DNA of 64,000 nucleotides, taken from assembly GCF_004137795.1 (NCBI RefSeq), contig NZ_NWTM01000001.1:1787229-1851228 (forward strand), written 5' to 3'. Under the pieces are notes generated by a model. It was given only the letters and a program-made list of their open reading frames with translations. It did not search any database and was not told the origin of the DNA. Of the stretch, positions 27,282-37,040 are shown one piece after another. A program made the translations under genes and the position numbers. The first letter of the stretch is position 1; each line of letters begins with the position of its first letter. The DNA comes from Pectobacterium zantedeschiae. GTDB taxonomy: Bacteria > Pseudomonadota > Gammaproteobacteria > Enterobacterales > Enterobacteriaceae.

Positions 27282-28121
27282 ATGGCTACGTCTCCAACCT
27301 ATGTGCCTCCAAAAGTCTGGCAGCCCGCGTCCTCCGGCGGTGCTTTCGCCAATATTAACCGCCCGATAGCCGGCCCGACGCACGAAAAAGCACTGCCCGT
27401 TGGCAAGCACCCGCTTCAGCTTTACTCGCTGGCGACGCCAAACGGCGTGAAAGTGACGATCATGCTGGAAGAACTGCTCGCGCTGGGCCACTCGGGTGCG
27501 GAGTACGATGCCTGGCTGATTAAGATAGGCGATGGAGATCAGTTCTCTAGCGGATTTGTCGACATCAACCCAAACTCCAAAATCCCCGCATTACTTGACC
27601 AAAGCGGCGACAAACCGATTCGCGTGTTCGAATCTGGCTCCATTCTGGTCTATCTGGCTGAGAAATTTGGGGCACTGCTGCCAGGCGATCTCGCCACGCG
27701 TACTGAAACCCTGAATTGGCTTTTCTGGCAGATGGGTTCCGCCCCTTACGTTGGCGGTGGATTCGGGCACTTCTACGCCTATGCGCCGGAAAAATTTGAA
27801 TACCCAATCAACCGCTTTACGATGGAAACCAAGCGCCAATTGGATGTGCTCAACCGTCGATTGGCAGAGAGTCGTTATCTGGCTGGCGATAGCTACACAA
27901 TTGCCGATATCGCCGTCTGGCCGTGGTATGGCGGACTCGTGCAGAACGCGCTTTACTCCGCGGGGGAGTTCCTGTCCGTGCATGAATACACGCATGTGAA
28001 ACGCTGGGCCGATGAGATTGCCGCGCGTCCGGCAGTGATTCGTGGCAGGAAGGTAAACCGTACCTGGGGTGAAGAGTCTGAGCAGGCCGCCGAGCGCCAT
28101 CAGGCATCCGATCTGGATTAA
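27282..28121 (+). CDS. yghU: glutathione S-transferase-like disulfide-bond reductase
   Basis: This 279-residue protein is very close to E. coli YghU, with GGAFANINRPIAGPTHEKALP near the start, LPVGKHPLQLYSLATPNG, the N-terminal thioredoxin-like domain with NPNSKIPAL and ESGSILVYLAEKFG, and an all-helical C-terminal domain. YghU binds two glutathiones and reduces disulfides. AAGGAG lies before the ATG. It sits downstream of the NmrA-like gene and may share its oxidative-stress theme. Confidence 0.9.
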   Translation: MATSPTYVPPKVWQPASSGGAFANINRPIAGPTHEKALPVGKHPLQLYSLATPNGVKVTIMLEELLALGHSGAEYDAWLIKIGDGDQFSSGFVDINPNSKIPALLDQSGDKPIRVFESGSILVYLAEKFGALLPGDLATRTETLNWLFWQMGSAPYVGGGFGHFYAYAPEKFEYPINRFTMETKRQLDVLNRRLAESRYLAGDSYTIADIAVWPWYGGLVQNALYSAGEFLSVHEYTHVKRWADEIAARPAVIRGRKVNRTWGEESEQAAERHQASDLD

Positions 28122-28125
28122 TCTT

Positions 28126-28156
28126 CTGCCGCCTGTCAATCAGTGCAGGCGGCATT
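28126..28156. terminator. hairpin between convergent yghU and MFS genes
   Basis: GCCGCCTG (28128-28135) pairs with CAGGCGGC (28146-28153). It lies between two convergent stop codons. The T-tract is weak, so its strength as a terminator is uncertain. Confidence 0.5.
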
Positions 28157-28167
28157 CCCATTCATCT

Positions 28168-29424
28168 TTAGTGCTCTTTCCTTTCTGATGTACGGTTATC
28201 AGCCAATCTATTTTCCATGGTCTCGATACCCATCTGCCGCGAGGCATACCACCAGCTCAGCAGGGCTCCTATCGCACAGGCGGTTAATAACATGACTGGC
28301 GGAAGCAGCGTGCCGTCATGCACAACGCCCATCATCACGCCTGCGCCTCCACCGAAAACATACTGTAATACGCCGAGCAGCGAGGAAGCTGACCCCGTCT
28401 GACCGGGTGCGGTATTCATCGCCACCGCCACCACATTGCCGAACACCAGACTCAGGAAGCTCATGGTCAGGAACAGCAATGCCGTAACGATCCACAACGA
28501 CGTCATGCCTGCCAGCAGAACGCCGGATAACACCAGCCCTCCGGCAACATGCAGAGCGATCCCGATTGGCAAGATTTGATATTCACGCCAGCGGTTGAGC
28601 AGAAAGATATTGATTTGCCCCATCGCCACCATGCCAAGCGCATTTGACGCAAAAATATAGCTGTAGGTCGTTGGCGAAAGCTGGAAATATTCAATAAAAA
28701 TGAAGGCAGATGCACCAATATAGGTAAACAGGCCGCCCATCACGAAAGAGCCTGAAAGCGTATAGCCCATGAATTTTTTCTGCCGTAGTAACACGGCATA
28801 GCCGGTTAAAGCAGAAAGCATGCCACCACCGACGCGGTCACGCCGCGGAAGGCTTTCAGGCACACAACGCCAGGTGGCAAACAGCATTACGATGCCAACA
28901 ACCGTCAGCACCCAGAAAATAGCTGACCAGCCCAGCGAACCGAGCAGAACACCGCCCAATGGCGGCGCGATGATCGGCGCTATCGCCATCACCTGCATGA
29001 GCAGCGAGAACACTTTTGCGGCATCACGCTCCGAGTACAAATCTGCCACGATAGCGCGCGGAATAACCAGTCCAGCTGCACCACCGAGGCCTTGCATCAG
29101 ACGGAAGAAGACAAACCCCGATAGCGTGGAAGCATGGGCAATAAATAAGGAAGAAAGAGAAAATAGCACAATGCCCAGCAGCAGCGGCCCTTTTCGGCCA
29201 TAGCGATCGGTCAACGGCCCATAGACTAGTTGACCAAGCGCCAGCCCGATCAAAAAGACCGACAGCGAGGTCTGCATTCCCGCTGCATCCGCGCCAATAT
29301 CCTGCTGGATCGCGGGAAAAGCCGGGAGATACATATCAATCGACATGGCATCAAACGCGCATAGGATGCCTAAAATGCCGATGAGAACAAAACTGCGCGA
29401 CGCCAATAAAGACGAATCAGACAT
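28168..29424 (-). CDS. Bcr/CflA-family MFS drug exporter
   Basis: This protein of about 418 residues begins MSDSSLLASRSFVLIGILG. The family signature AFDAMSIDMYLPAFPAI sits in segment 1, with YGPLTDRYGRKGPL in loop 2-3, as in Bcr and CmlA-type exporters of bicyclomycin, chloramphenicol or other drugs. The frame stays open far upstream, but the ATG at 29424 has GAGGTG 8 bp before it and matches the family start. It is divergent from the tandem TetR gene, which probably represses it. Confidence 0.85.
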   Translation of the reverse strand: MSDSSLLASRSFVLIGILGILCAFDAMSIDMYLPAFPAIQQDIGADAAGMQTSLSVFLIGLALGQLVYGPLTDRYGRKGPLLLGIVLFSLSSLFIAHASTLSGFVFFRLMQGLGGAAGLVIPRAIVADLYSERDAAKVFSLLMQVMAIAPIIAPPLGGVLLGSLGWSAIFWVLTVVGIVMLFATWRCVPESLPRRDRVGGGMLSALTGYAVLLRQKKFMGYTLSGSFVMGGLFTYIGASAFIFIEYFQLSPTTYSYIFASNALGMVAMGQINIFLLNRWREYQILPIGIALHVAGGLVLSGVLLAGMTSLWIVTALLFLTMSFLSLVFGNVVAVAMNTAPGQTGSASSLLGVLQYVFGGGAGVMMGVVHDGTLLPPVMLLTACAIGALLSWWYASRQMGIETMENRLADNRTSERKEH

Positions 29425-29550
29425 CGATAACACCTCAAAAATAGACCACGTAAACATGAATAACCGACAGCAATGGGAGTGCGAATCGGATAAGATGCGC
29501 ATTGCCGAACGCAATATATGACTGAGCAGTCGAAAATACAAGGTAATGTG

Positions 29551-30801
29551 ATGGCGCGCAAAAAAACCATTGAAAACGATCTGATTCTGGATGCAGCGGA
29601 AAAGGTACTGCTGCGCGATGGCGTGCATCGTTTTACGTTGGATGCCGTTGCCGTAGAAGCGGGCATTAGCAAAGGTGGGCTGGTTTACAGCTTTCCTAGT
29701 AAGGACCTGTTGATCATGACCATGCTGTCGCGTGAACTTGCCCGCTTTGAGCAGGAAGCACAGCAACAAACCGCACGCTATAGCGGCCAACCTCATGCCG
29801 ATGTACTCGGCCATATTACTGCGATTGCTCAGGAAGAAGAGGAAACAACATCGCGTGCCGTTGGCCTGCTCACCGCGCTGGTTCATTCCCCTGCAATGTT
29901 GGAACCCGTACGGGAATTTTATCGTACCAGATTGGATCGGTTACGTGATGCCACGCCGACAATGCAACGTATCCGCCTGGCTTTTCTCGCCACAGAAGGC
30001 ATTTTCCTATTACAAGGGCTGGGTTTTGTGACGTTAGATCGCGAGGAACGGCAGGCCATGCTTAGTGATGCCAAATCCTTGTTCCAATCGGACGATGCTA
30101 CAGCGACACATACATCTACCGCACACACCATTACAGCTCTTCACGCTACGCAGCCTGCGTTTTCCTCACGAGAAATGCCAGCGATTCCCGCTGGCGAAAC
30201 CAACTCAGAACAGGCAATCGCCTGGCTGGCGGAAAAAGGCGTCACGCCAAGCGGTGCGGGGTTAAAAACCGTACATTCGCGCGCGGCTCACATTATTGAA
30301 ACCGCCACGGATCTCATCAAACGTGATGGTATTGGTGCATTAACACACCGCGCCGTCGCGCATGACGCTCATGTACCGTTAGGATCAACCACCTACCACT
30401 TTACTAGTCTGGACGACATCCTGAATGCCGTCATGATTAGCGCCATTGCCCTATTTCGCGATGATATGTTTAGCTGGTTTCTCCGACGTCGTCACGACGA
30501 CCCATGCGATGTCCTGACTGATTTTGTCATGCGTGGCATTGAGGATATTGATGAGCTGACACACGAGTATGAACTTTTTACCGCCGCCATTTCACGCCCT
30601 TCCCTGCGCCCCATCGCGCTCGAATGGTCTAACACCGTTATCGCTATCATCAAAGTCGTCGCTCCCGATAGCGCCGCACTTCCGTTGGGTACGCTGTTGA
30701 ACGGCTTCTTCATCCGTGCACTGCTGGAAAAACATGAGCGTACTCTACCGCGCGATCTGGTCTATCAGGCGGTTTCAGCGCTGTATAACGCCTTCCGCTA
30801 A
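29551..30801 (+). CDS. tandem TetR regulator (two TetR units in one protein)
   Basis: This 416-residue protein contains two complete TetR modules. The first DNA-binding part is at about 8-55 (DAVAVEAGISKGGLVYSFPS) with a helical ligand domain to about 185. A linker rich in Thr, Ala and Pro follows. The second DNA-binding part is near 250-300 (HRAVAHDAHVPLGSTTYHF) with its own helical domain to the end. The ATG at 29551 has AGG 7 bp upstream; an earlier ATG at 29518 is less likely. It is divergent from the Bcr/CflA exporter gene, so it is the probable drug-responsive repressor of that gene. Confidence 0.85.
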   Translation: MARKKTIENDLILDAAEKVLLRDGVHRFTLDAVAVEAGISKGGLVYSFPSKDLLIMTMLSRELARFEQEAQQQTARYSGQPHADVLGHITAIAQEEEETTSRAVGLLTALVHSPAMLEPVREFYRTRLDRLRDATPTMQRIRLAFLATEGIFLLQGLGFVTLDREERQAMLSDAKSLFQSDDATATHTSTAHTITALHATQPAFSSREMPAIPAGETNSEQAIAWLAEKGVTPSGAGLKTVHSRAAHIIETATDLIKRDGIGALTHRAVAHDAHVPLGSTTYHFTSLDDILNAVMISAIALFRDDMFSWFLRRRHDDPCDVLTDFVMRGIEDIDELTHEYELFTAAISRPSLRPIALEWSNTVIAIIKVVAPDSAALPLGTLLNGFFIRALLEKHERTLPRDLVYQAVSALYNAFR

Positions 30802-30975
30802 GCTTGCAGAGAAACCGTTTTAGTCCCTCTACGGTTCCATTTTCCCTTCTCGTTACCGGCCCTTACAATAAAAACTGTACATATGTACTACCTCTATGAA
30901 CCAATCAAGCGCAATCACTCTCGCCTGCATTCATAGACGCGGGATTAAATCGGGAGCAGCTAAACAGGTGGCAAC

Positions 30976-31025
30976 GAAAAAAATCGGCCTCTGCCCTCTC
31001 CCGCAAAGGAGGAGGCAAAGGCCGA
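30976..31025 (-). terminator. rho-independent terminator of cheV
   Basis: A long stem (TCGGCCTCTGCC... pairing with GGCAAAGGCCGA) over a short loop around 31001-31006, followed on the minus strand by a run of seven T. It ends the cheV transcript. Confidence 0.85.
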
Positions 31026-31050
31026 ATGTGTAATACGGCAGTGCGACTAA

Positions 31051-32022
31051 TTAACGGCTGACTTTTGCTTTATTCAGCACAGTTTGGATCGCCGTCGACA
31101 GTTCATTGATTTCGAATTTCGCGACGTAAGCATCTGCACCAACATTACGTACGTGATCTTCGTTCGCGCTACCAGAAAGTGAAGAGTGAATCACAACGGG
31201 GATATTCTTCAGGAATTCTTCACGCTTGATATTTCTGGTCAGCGTAAAGCCATCCATTTCCGGCATTTCCAAATCGGTCAGGACAAGCGAGATTTTATCC
31301 GAGATAGGTCGCCCTTCTGATTGCGCTTCTTGTGCAATCTGCCGAATCTTGTTCCAGGCATCCTGTCCAGTGATGTGCATACTAAACGGAATGCCCATCT
31401 GAGTTAGCCCCTGTTCAAGCAGCGAACGAGCGACCTTGGAGTCTTCCGCCACAATCGCAATCGCGCCTGGCGTATAGGGATAAACTTTCTCTTCTGAATT
31501 TTTGAGCTTGGTTTCGCGATCGCCAGGAATAATATCAAACAGAATCTGTTCAACATCCAGCACCAGAGCTAGACGGTTACTGTCTTTGTCGTTATCAAGG
31601 CGTGCAATACTGGTGATATAGGAGCTACTCACGCCCGCTTCAGCGGTCAGAACCTGGCTCCATTCCAGACGAACGATATCGTCTACCGATTCCACTGCGA
31701 ATGCCTGCGTACTACGCGCATACTCAGTAATAAGGAGAATATTTAGGCCCGTATCCGGTGCACTGCCGACCACAGCAGGAAGATCGATAACGGGAATGAT
31801 TTGCCCACGAATGTTGACCATGCCCAGCATCGGCGATTTCATGCCAGCCGCTTTGGTCAACGTAGGCATTGGCACAATCTCACGCAGTTTAAATACGTTG
31901 ATGCCAAACAGCTCAGATTTGCCACCTTCAGGTGATTTGCCCAACTGGAATAATAAGAGTTCGAATTTATTAGCAGAGGTAAGGTTTGTTCTCTCATCAA
32001 TCTCTTTTTGAAAATTATCCAT
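31051..32022 (-). CDS. cheV: chemotaxis coupling protein CheV
   Basis: This 323-residue protein joins a CheW domain (about 15-165; VNIRGQIIPVIDLPA) to a receiver domain (about 185-315). The phospho-acceptor is Asp250 in LVLTDLEMPEMDGFT, with the acidic pair Glu193-Asp194. CheV couples chemoreceptors to CheA and its receiver can be phosphorylated for adaptation. The start is the ATG at 32022 with GAGGA 5 bp upstream. It stands alone; an MCP gene lies 23 kb away in this window. Confidence 0.95.
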   Translation of the reverse strand: MDNFQKEIDERTNLTSANKFELLLFQLGKSPEGGKSELFGINVFKLREIVPMPTLTKAAGMKSPMLGMVNIRGQIIPVIDLPAVVGSAPDTGLNILLITEYARSTQAFAVESVDDIVRLEWSQVLTAEAGVSSSYITSIARLDNDKDSNRLALVLDVEQILFDIIPGDRETKLKNSEEKVYPYTPGAIAIVAEDSKVARSLLEQGLTQMGIPFSMHITGQDAWNKIRQIAQEAQSEGRPISDKISLVLTDLEMPEMDGFTLTRNIKREEFLKNIPVVIHSSLSGSANEDHVRNVGADAYVAKFEINELSTAIQTVLNKAKVSR

Positions 32023-32839
32023 GCTTTCCTCAGTGCGAGTCATTTATAGGTATAGCGTAATCAGGCAACATTCGAGATGTGAGTAAACATGAACTAACAT
32101 CTGGCCGCTCCACTGTACGTGATAGTCGTGTTCTTCAATCTTATCCAGCGTCAAACGTAAAATATTTGTTAGTTGTGTCAACCTCATCATCCAACGATGG
32201 CAATCATCGGACCAGTAGACGGATATCAACCCTCTCAGTATAACGGTCGGCTCGCATCCTTTAAGGCGCAGATAACATTCCCTGAACCATTAATATCGGC
32301 AGAACTTGCCAACACCTTATCCCAAATCGTGACAGAAATGTTGCCCGAGAAGAAAACCTTACGCCGATCTCGATACACAGGCACATCACCGCCGGTAAAA
32401 ACGGGAGAAAGACAAGAAAAGCACGACAATGAGCACAGAAAGAAGACGGCGATTGATAAGGGAAAACGGATTATTTACTATCCAACGCCGAATCACAGGC
32501 GTTGCTATCCGTTCGTCACAGGAAGGCCAGCGTGTAGGTAATGTGAAGTATGATGAGGAAGCTGCTTTTAGGGCGCATGGCTTGATACCATGCACCCTAA
32601 ATTCAGTAGACAGAACAGGAACAAAATTATGGGTAATTCCCTGGGTTGGCAAATCAATTTGTAACAATTATTTTTAAAATTTACTTTTTTAAATTTTTTT
32701 ATAAATTGCCCTGTTCATGAAAAAATTATAAGTGATATCATGGAGTAACAGTAGTTAGACTTAGGTATAGGTCGGCACTATACTTTTATGACATCATCTA
32801 TATCATGGGTACATTCTCGCTTTTTATTGAGGTCGTTAC
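32023..32839. other. about 800-bp stretch between cheV and the LuxR gene
   Basis: No gene can be supported. Overlapping open frames at 32173-32541 and 32429-32677 lack family features. It holds the cheV promoter at the left, a 14-bp-arm stem-loop at 32567-32601 and very AT-rich sequence at 32665-32740 that probably contains the LuxR-gene promoter. Confidence 0.5.
32567..32601. other. stem-loop upstream of the LuxR-type gene
   Basis: TTTAGGGCGCATGG (32567-32580) pairs with CCATGCACCCTAAA (32588-32601) except for one C/A mismatch, over a 7-nt loop. No T-tract follows on either strand within 5 bp on the plus side. It may be an attenuator, a protein-binding dyad or the remnant of a repeat. Confidence 0.45.
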
Positions 32840-33577
32840 ATGTCTGTATTTTGCTCTGACAATGAAATTATCAATAACACGATAAAAAGCTATCTCAGCC
32901 GAAAGTTAAAGCAGTATGGCGACCTGAAATACGCCTATATGATCATGAATAAGAAGAATCCGTCCCAGGTTGTGATCATCTCAAATTACCCGCAGGAATG
33001 GGTTAATACCTACAAAGAAAACAACTATCAGCATATTGATCCCGTTATTTTAACAGCGATAAATAAAGTCTCGCCGTTCTCTTGGGAAGATAATATCGTT
33101 ATTAATTCTAAGCTAAAGTTCTCCAAGATTTTTAATCTGTCAAAAGAGTACGATATTGTTAATGGCTACACCTTTGTCTTGCATGACAACAATAATAATC
33201 TTGCAGCACTATCGATTATGTTTGAAGAACATGTACCAACGGATATGGAAAGTATTGTTGAAGGAAACAAAGACAAACTGCAAATGCTGCTCATTACTAC
33301 CCATGAGAAAATCACCACGCTTTACAAAGAGATGACACAAAATACTCAGAGCAAAAAACAAGGCGACAAAGAGATTTTTTCTCAGCGTGAAAACGAAATT
33401 CTTTACTGGGCCAGTATGGGAAAAACCTACCCGGAAATTGCGCTGATTCTGGATATAAAAATCAGCACCGTGAAATTCCATATTGGTAATGTGGTAAAGA
33501 AACTAGGCGTTCTGAATGCCAAACATGCCATAAGACTGGGCGTGGAATTACAGCTCATCAAACCTGAGCCCTTATAA
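32840..33577 (+). CDS. virR: LuxR-type quorum-sensing regulator, ExpR2/VirR-like
   Basis: This 245-residue regulator has an acyl-homoserine-lactone domain at about 20-165 that keeps the conserved pocket residues Trp54, Tyr58, Asp67, Pro68, Trp82 and Gly109. The LuxR helix-turn-helix is at about 180-240 ([35 protein letters not shown]). The sequence belongs to the Pectobacterium ExpR/VirR group, which represses virulence genes when free of ligand. No luxI gene is adjacent, whereas expR normally lies convergent to expI, so VirR/ExpR2 is the better name; the symbol depends on this context argument. Confidence 0.8.
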   Translation: MSVFCSDNEIINNTIKSYLSRKLKQYGDLKYAYMIMNKKNPSQVVIISNYPQEWVNTYKENNYQHIDPVILTAINKVSPFSWEDNIVINSKLKFSKIFNLSKEYDIVNGYTFVLHDNNNNLAALSIMFEEHVPTDMESIVEGNKDKLQMLLITTHEKITTLYKEMTQNTQSKKQGDKEIFSQRENEILYWASMGKTYPEIALILDIKISTVKFHIGNVVKKLGVLNAKHAIRLGVELQLIKPEPL

Positions 33578-33883
33578 TCGCTAGCGCATCTATTTCACCT
33601 GACACATCGGTACAGTGAGATAGACGCATACTCGTCTGCTGCACGTTCCACAATGCGCGATATAGTTCAGCTTCGTTTGCCATCCCTGCGTGCAGCAGCC
33701 TGCGGTTACCATCGGTTCCTCTTGCCGCTGACTCCTCTTACAATCCGTTACTGATTAGGATTTCTCCTTTCACCAAAGTCATATTAATGACATCGCCTCT
33801 CCCCCATACTGGCTTATCACTGAATTCTCATGCCCCGTTTTTCCCTGCTACTTCGCGCCTTATGCGCCCGCCGGAGACCCGTC
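33578..33883. other. 306-bp gap between the LuxR-type gene and cdh
   Basis: No gene seen. An imperfect stem near 33582-33630 (CTATTTCAC with GTGAGATAG) could end the LuxR transcript, but it has no T-tract. The cdh promoter should lie at its right end. Confidence 0.4.
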
Positions 33884-34642
33884 ATGAAACGCAACACGAT
33901 CCTGTTCTTCACTGTTTCTGCCGTCATTTTACTTACCGCAGCCACGGTAATCGGATGGAAAGTGAGCCGAGGAAACAGTAACGCGCTGTGGGAAATCGTC
34001 AGCGAACAGTGTGTACCCAACCAGCAGCGCAGCGGGAAACCCGCCCCCTGCCTGGAGGTCAATCTGACGGAGGGCTACGTGCTATTTGATGACAGAAACG
34101 GCCCCTATCACGACCTGTTACTCCCCACGGATAAAATCAGCGGCATCGAGAGCCCTGAACTCTTGCAGCAAAACACCCCCAATTTCTTCATGCAGGCATG
34201 GGACCGACGCGGCCATCTGTCACGCGAAGCAGGTAAACCGATTAAAGATGACTATATTTCTCTGGCGATTAACTCACGCTATGGTCGCACGCAAAACCAG
34301 CTACATATCCACATTGCCTGCCTGCGCCCTGAGATTTATCAAACGCTGAATCAGCAGTTCCCGACGCTCTCTGGCGACTGGAAAGCGCTGCCAGCGAAGA
34401 TTAACGGACACATCTATCTGGCAAAAACGATCACGGCGAACGAACTGACGCAAAACGATCCGTTCAAAACCCTAGATCGTTACGCACAGCAGCGAAATGA
34501 ATCTATCGGCAAATACGGTCTTGCGATGGTTTCTACGCCCACGGGCGAGAAGGTGCTGCTCGCCAGCAGTCTTGACGTGTTTAATATGAGTCTCGGCTCC
34601 GTGGAAGAAATTCAGGATTTTTCTTGTGCACTGGCAAAATAG
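33884..34642 (+). CDS. cdh: CDP-diacylglycerol pyrophosphatase
   Basis: This 252-residue inner-membrane enzyme cleaves CDP-diacylglycerol to CMP and phosphatidic acid. It has one N-terminal membrane anchor (ILFFTVSAVILLTAATVIG), a conserved ECxPNQQ-like segment (EQCVPNQQ), TPNFFMQAW and the HIT-like catalytic HIHIACLRPE after AINSRYGRTQNQ. The length equals E. coli Cdh (about 251). The ATG at 33884 has GGAG 8 bp upstream; an earlier in-frame ATG adds a non-family extension. The 193-bp repeat follows directly. Confidence 0.9.
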   Translation: MKRNTILFFTVSAVILLTAATVIGWKVSRGNSNALWEIVSEQCVPNQQRSGKPAPCLEVNLTEGYVLFDDRNGPYHDLLLPTDKISGIESPELLQQNTPNFFMQAWDRRGHLSREAGKPIKDDYISLAINSRYGRTQNQLHIHIACLRPEIYQTLNQQFPTLSGDWKALPAKINGHIYLAKTITANELTQNDPFKTLDRYAQQRNESIGKYGLAMVSTPTGEKVLLASSLDVFNMSLGSVEEIQDFSCALAK

Positions 34643-34667
34643 CCGCTGACCGCGACCTGAAGGTCGA

Positions 34668-34860
<193 letters not shown>

Positions 34861-34958
34861 GCAATCAATTCGCTATAACTTATAACGTTTTGTTCATTGC
34901 ATTGCTATCCAACCTCCGCCTAAAAAGTGGGGAAAATCGATACGTAGGTAGCTGCAAC

Positions 34959-35897
34959 ATGCATCTGGATTTACGGCAATTACGCAATTTTCTTGCACTG
35001 GCCGAACATGGGAGTTTCGTACAGGCCGCAGAGGCCGTCTGTCTGTCGCAGTCGGCATTCAGCCGCAGCATTCAGGCGCTGGAACAAGCGATGGGGCATC
35101 CGCTTATCGATCGCCAGAACCGACGCTTTGCGCTGACGTGGCAGGGCAATACGCTGCTGCCGTTTGCGCGGCGTATGCAGGAGCTGTCCTGGGAGTTGAT
35201 GACCGACATGCGGCAGATCAGCGAGGCACAGGAAGGCGAACTGACGTTTGGCTGCGGCCCTGCGCCCTCTACCGCGTTGATCCCCAAAGCGGTCGCACAT
35301 CTCCATGCCCTTCGCCCACGAGCCAGAGTCACCTACAGCGTGGATAACTGGCAGTCCCTGCGTGAGCGGCTGCTGGCCGACGAGTGGCCTTTCATCGTTG
35401 CCGATACCTGGCAGGCCGAAATGGAAACGAATCTCCATGTCCAGCCATTAAGCCAGCAGCGCTGCTTCTTTATCTGCCATTCTTCACACCCGCTGGCACA
35501 GCAGACGAACGTGACGCCGGATGACCTGCTGCGTTTTCCGCTCGCCTCACCGTTTATGCCCGTCGGCATGCGTAAGGTTTTGGCTGCCCTCACTCGCCAG
35601 CCCGATTACCGGCCGCAGATTCAGTGTGACCATATCTATTCGGTCTTCAGCATCCTGCGACATACGCAGGCTATCAGCTTCGCCAGCGAGGATGGATTCG
35701 CACTAGGACGATTAAGCCATCAGTTAGTAGAAATCCCGCTTACGGGGACACCGCCGGAATGGGGAAACATGCAAACCCGCTTCGGTATTGTCACCTGTTT
35801 GCAAAGAACATTGCCGCCGCTGGCCGAACTGATGATCGAAACCATACTGGCACAGGACCGGCTGCGCTCACCGGCTCCGGCACTGCCGACCCTGTAA
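34959..35897 (+). CDS. LysR-family regulator
   Basis: This 312-residue LysR protein has its helix-turn-helix at 1-60 (LRQLRNFLALAEHGSFVQAA, LSQSAFSRSIQALEQAMG) and a two-lobed effector domain. The upstream in-frame ATG at 34842 lies in the repeat element and adds 39 non-family residues, so the ATG at 34959 with AGGTAG upstream is chosen. It is convergent with the binding-protein gene of a sulfonate-type ABC system and probably controls it, in the manner of Cbl or CysB-like regulators. Confidence 0.85.
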   Translation: MHLDLRQLRNFLALAEHGSFVQAAEAVCLSQSAFSRSIQALEQAMGHPLIDRQNRRFALTWQGNTLLPFARRMQELSWELMTDMRQISEAQEGELTFGCGPAPSTALIPKAVAHLHALRPRARVTYSVDNWQSLRERLLADEWPFIVADTWQAEMETNLHVQPLSQQRCFFICHSSHPLAQQTNVTPDDLLRFPLASPFMPVGMRKVLAALTRQPDYRPQIQCDHIYSVFSILRHTQAISFASEDGFALGRLSHQLVEIPLTGTPPEWGNMQTRFGIVTCLQRTLPPLAELMIETILAQDRLRSPAPALPTL

Positions 35898-35909
35898 GCG
35901 CCGTCATGA

Positions 35910-37040
35910 TTATTTCGTCGGATTACCGCTGGCGTCATACACTGTCCAGTTCGATTCCAGCGCTTTGGCTTTTAATGCCCGGTCGACAAACTGGCCGGCA
36001 AACCAGTCGCTGGCTGAGAACGTGTTGCGAATCAGCCCGGCGGCTTTCGCCCGCTCGATGCTGTCCTGCAAACTGCTGAGCAGGAACGGATCGAGGCGCG
36101 GCGAGCTTTGGAATGGGAGATCTTCCGCTTTCAGCTCTTCCTGAAAAATCGCCTGCGGAATCTGACTCTGTTCAGACATTAGCGCCGTGTATTCCGGCAA
36201 GTGCTGCGCATCACCGATCCACCGCGCATTATCCACCAGCACATTCACCAACTGTTGCGTCGTTCCTGGATAGCGATCGATAAAATCCTGCGTCGCTAGC
36301 ACCGCAGCCTGTGTGGTATTCGCCCACCCCAGCGCACGGCTGGTAGTAACGATATTAATACCCTGCTTACGCAATGCCAGCAGAGAAACACCGCCCCACA
36401 CCGCATCAACACGTCTTGCCGCCAGCGCCGCTTTGCCCGCCGTCCAGTCAAGATTGATCACTCTCACATCGCGTTCGTTCAGCCCGACGCTTTTAATTGC
36501 ACGTTCAAACGACAGCTGATCGGCCGTTCCTTTATAGACCGCAATCCGCTTGCCGCGTAAATCTTCAATGCGTTGAATACCCGATTCCGGTGTCACTGCC
36601 AGATAAGAATTAGAACCACGCGACCCCACTAGCACCCGCGTTGGCAGGCCACCCGCACGGCCAATAATAGCGGCCAGATCGCCCAGATACACCACATCCA
36701 ACTGCTTGTTTGCCAGCGCCTCATTCACCGCGGGCCCTGCGCCTTTAAAGAACGACCACTGAATTTTAATACCCTGCGGCTCAAATTCTTTCTCCAGTTG
36801 CTTTTGAATATGCGCCAGCCCCAGAGGTCCTCGGATAAAGGGCTTACTACCGGCGCTTTGGTCCGGCAAACCGATACGAATCTCCGTTGGTTTCTGTGCA
36901 TCCGGCGTTACGCTATCGTCAGCCTGTACCGCAGAAACGAGCGCGGCACTCATCAGTAACGTAATACCAAGAATCTTATTCATTCCCAGTCGCCAGCGAG
37001 AATAGGAAGCTAGCAAATCTAAAGCGGTAACATGCTGCAT
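35910..37040 (-). CDS. sulfonate/aliphatic-sulfate-type ABC binding protein
   Basis: This binding protein of about 376 residues belongs to the SsuA/NMT1 group: EIRIGLPDQSAGSKPF, then GGAGPAVNEALANKQLDVVYLGDLAA-like text (here KGAGPAVNEALANKQLD) and RIAVYKGTADQ. A signal peptide core lies at MNKILGITLLMSAALVSAVQA after a 19-residue leader. The ATG at 37040 has GAGGA 7 bp upstream, while the ATG at 36983 starts directly at the signal peptide with a weak site, so either is possible. It is divergent from the fused permease gene. Confidence 0.75.
   Translation of the reverse strand: MQHVTALDLLASYSRWRLGMNKILGITLLMSAALVSAVQADDSVTPDAQKPTEIRIGLPDQSAGSKPFIRGPLGLAHIQKQLEKEFEPQGIKIQWSFFKGAGPAVNEALANKQLDVVYLGDLAAIIGRAGGLPTRVLVGSRGSNSYLAVTPESGIQRIEDLRGKRIAVYKGTADQLSFERAIKSVGLNERDVRVINLDWTAGKAALAARRVDAVWGGVSLLALRKQGINIVTTSRALGWANTTQAAVLATQDFIDRYPGTTQQLVNVLVDNARWIGDAQHLPEYTALMSEQSQIPQAIFQEELKAEDLPFQSSPRLDPFLLSSLQDSIERAKAAGLIRNTFSASDWFAGQFVDRALKAKALESNWTVYDASGNPTK

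Noticed and set aside
30877-30888. GTACATATGTAC palindrome resembling a LexA box (CTGT-N8-ACTA)
   Set aside because: The right half of the LexA consensus (ACAG) is missing and no SOS-type gene starts nearby.
32173-32677. Overlapping plus-strand frames upstream of the LuxR-type gene
   Set aside because: Rich in Arg and Pro without domain pattern and lacking ribosome binding sites; the stem-loop at 32567 lies inside one of them.
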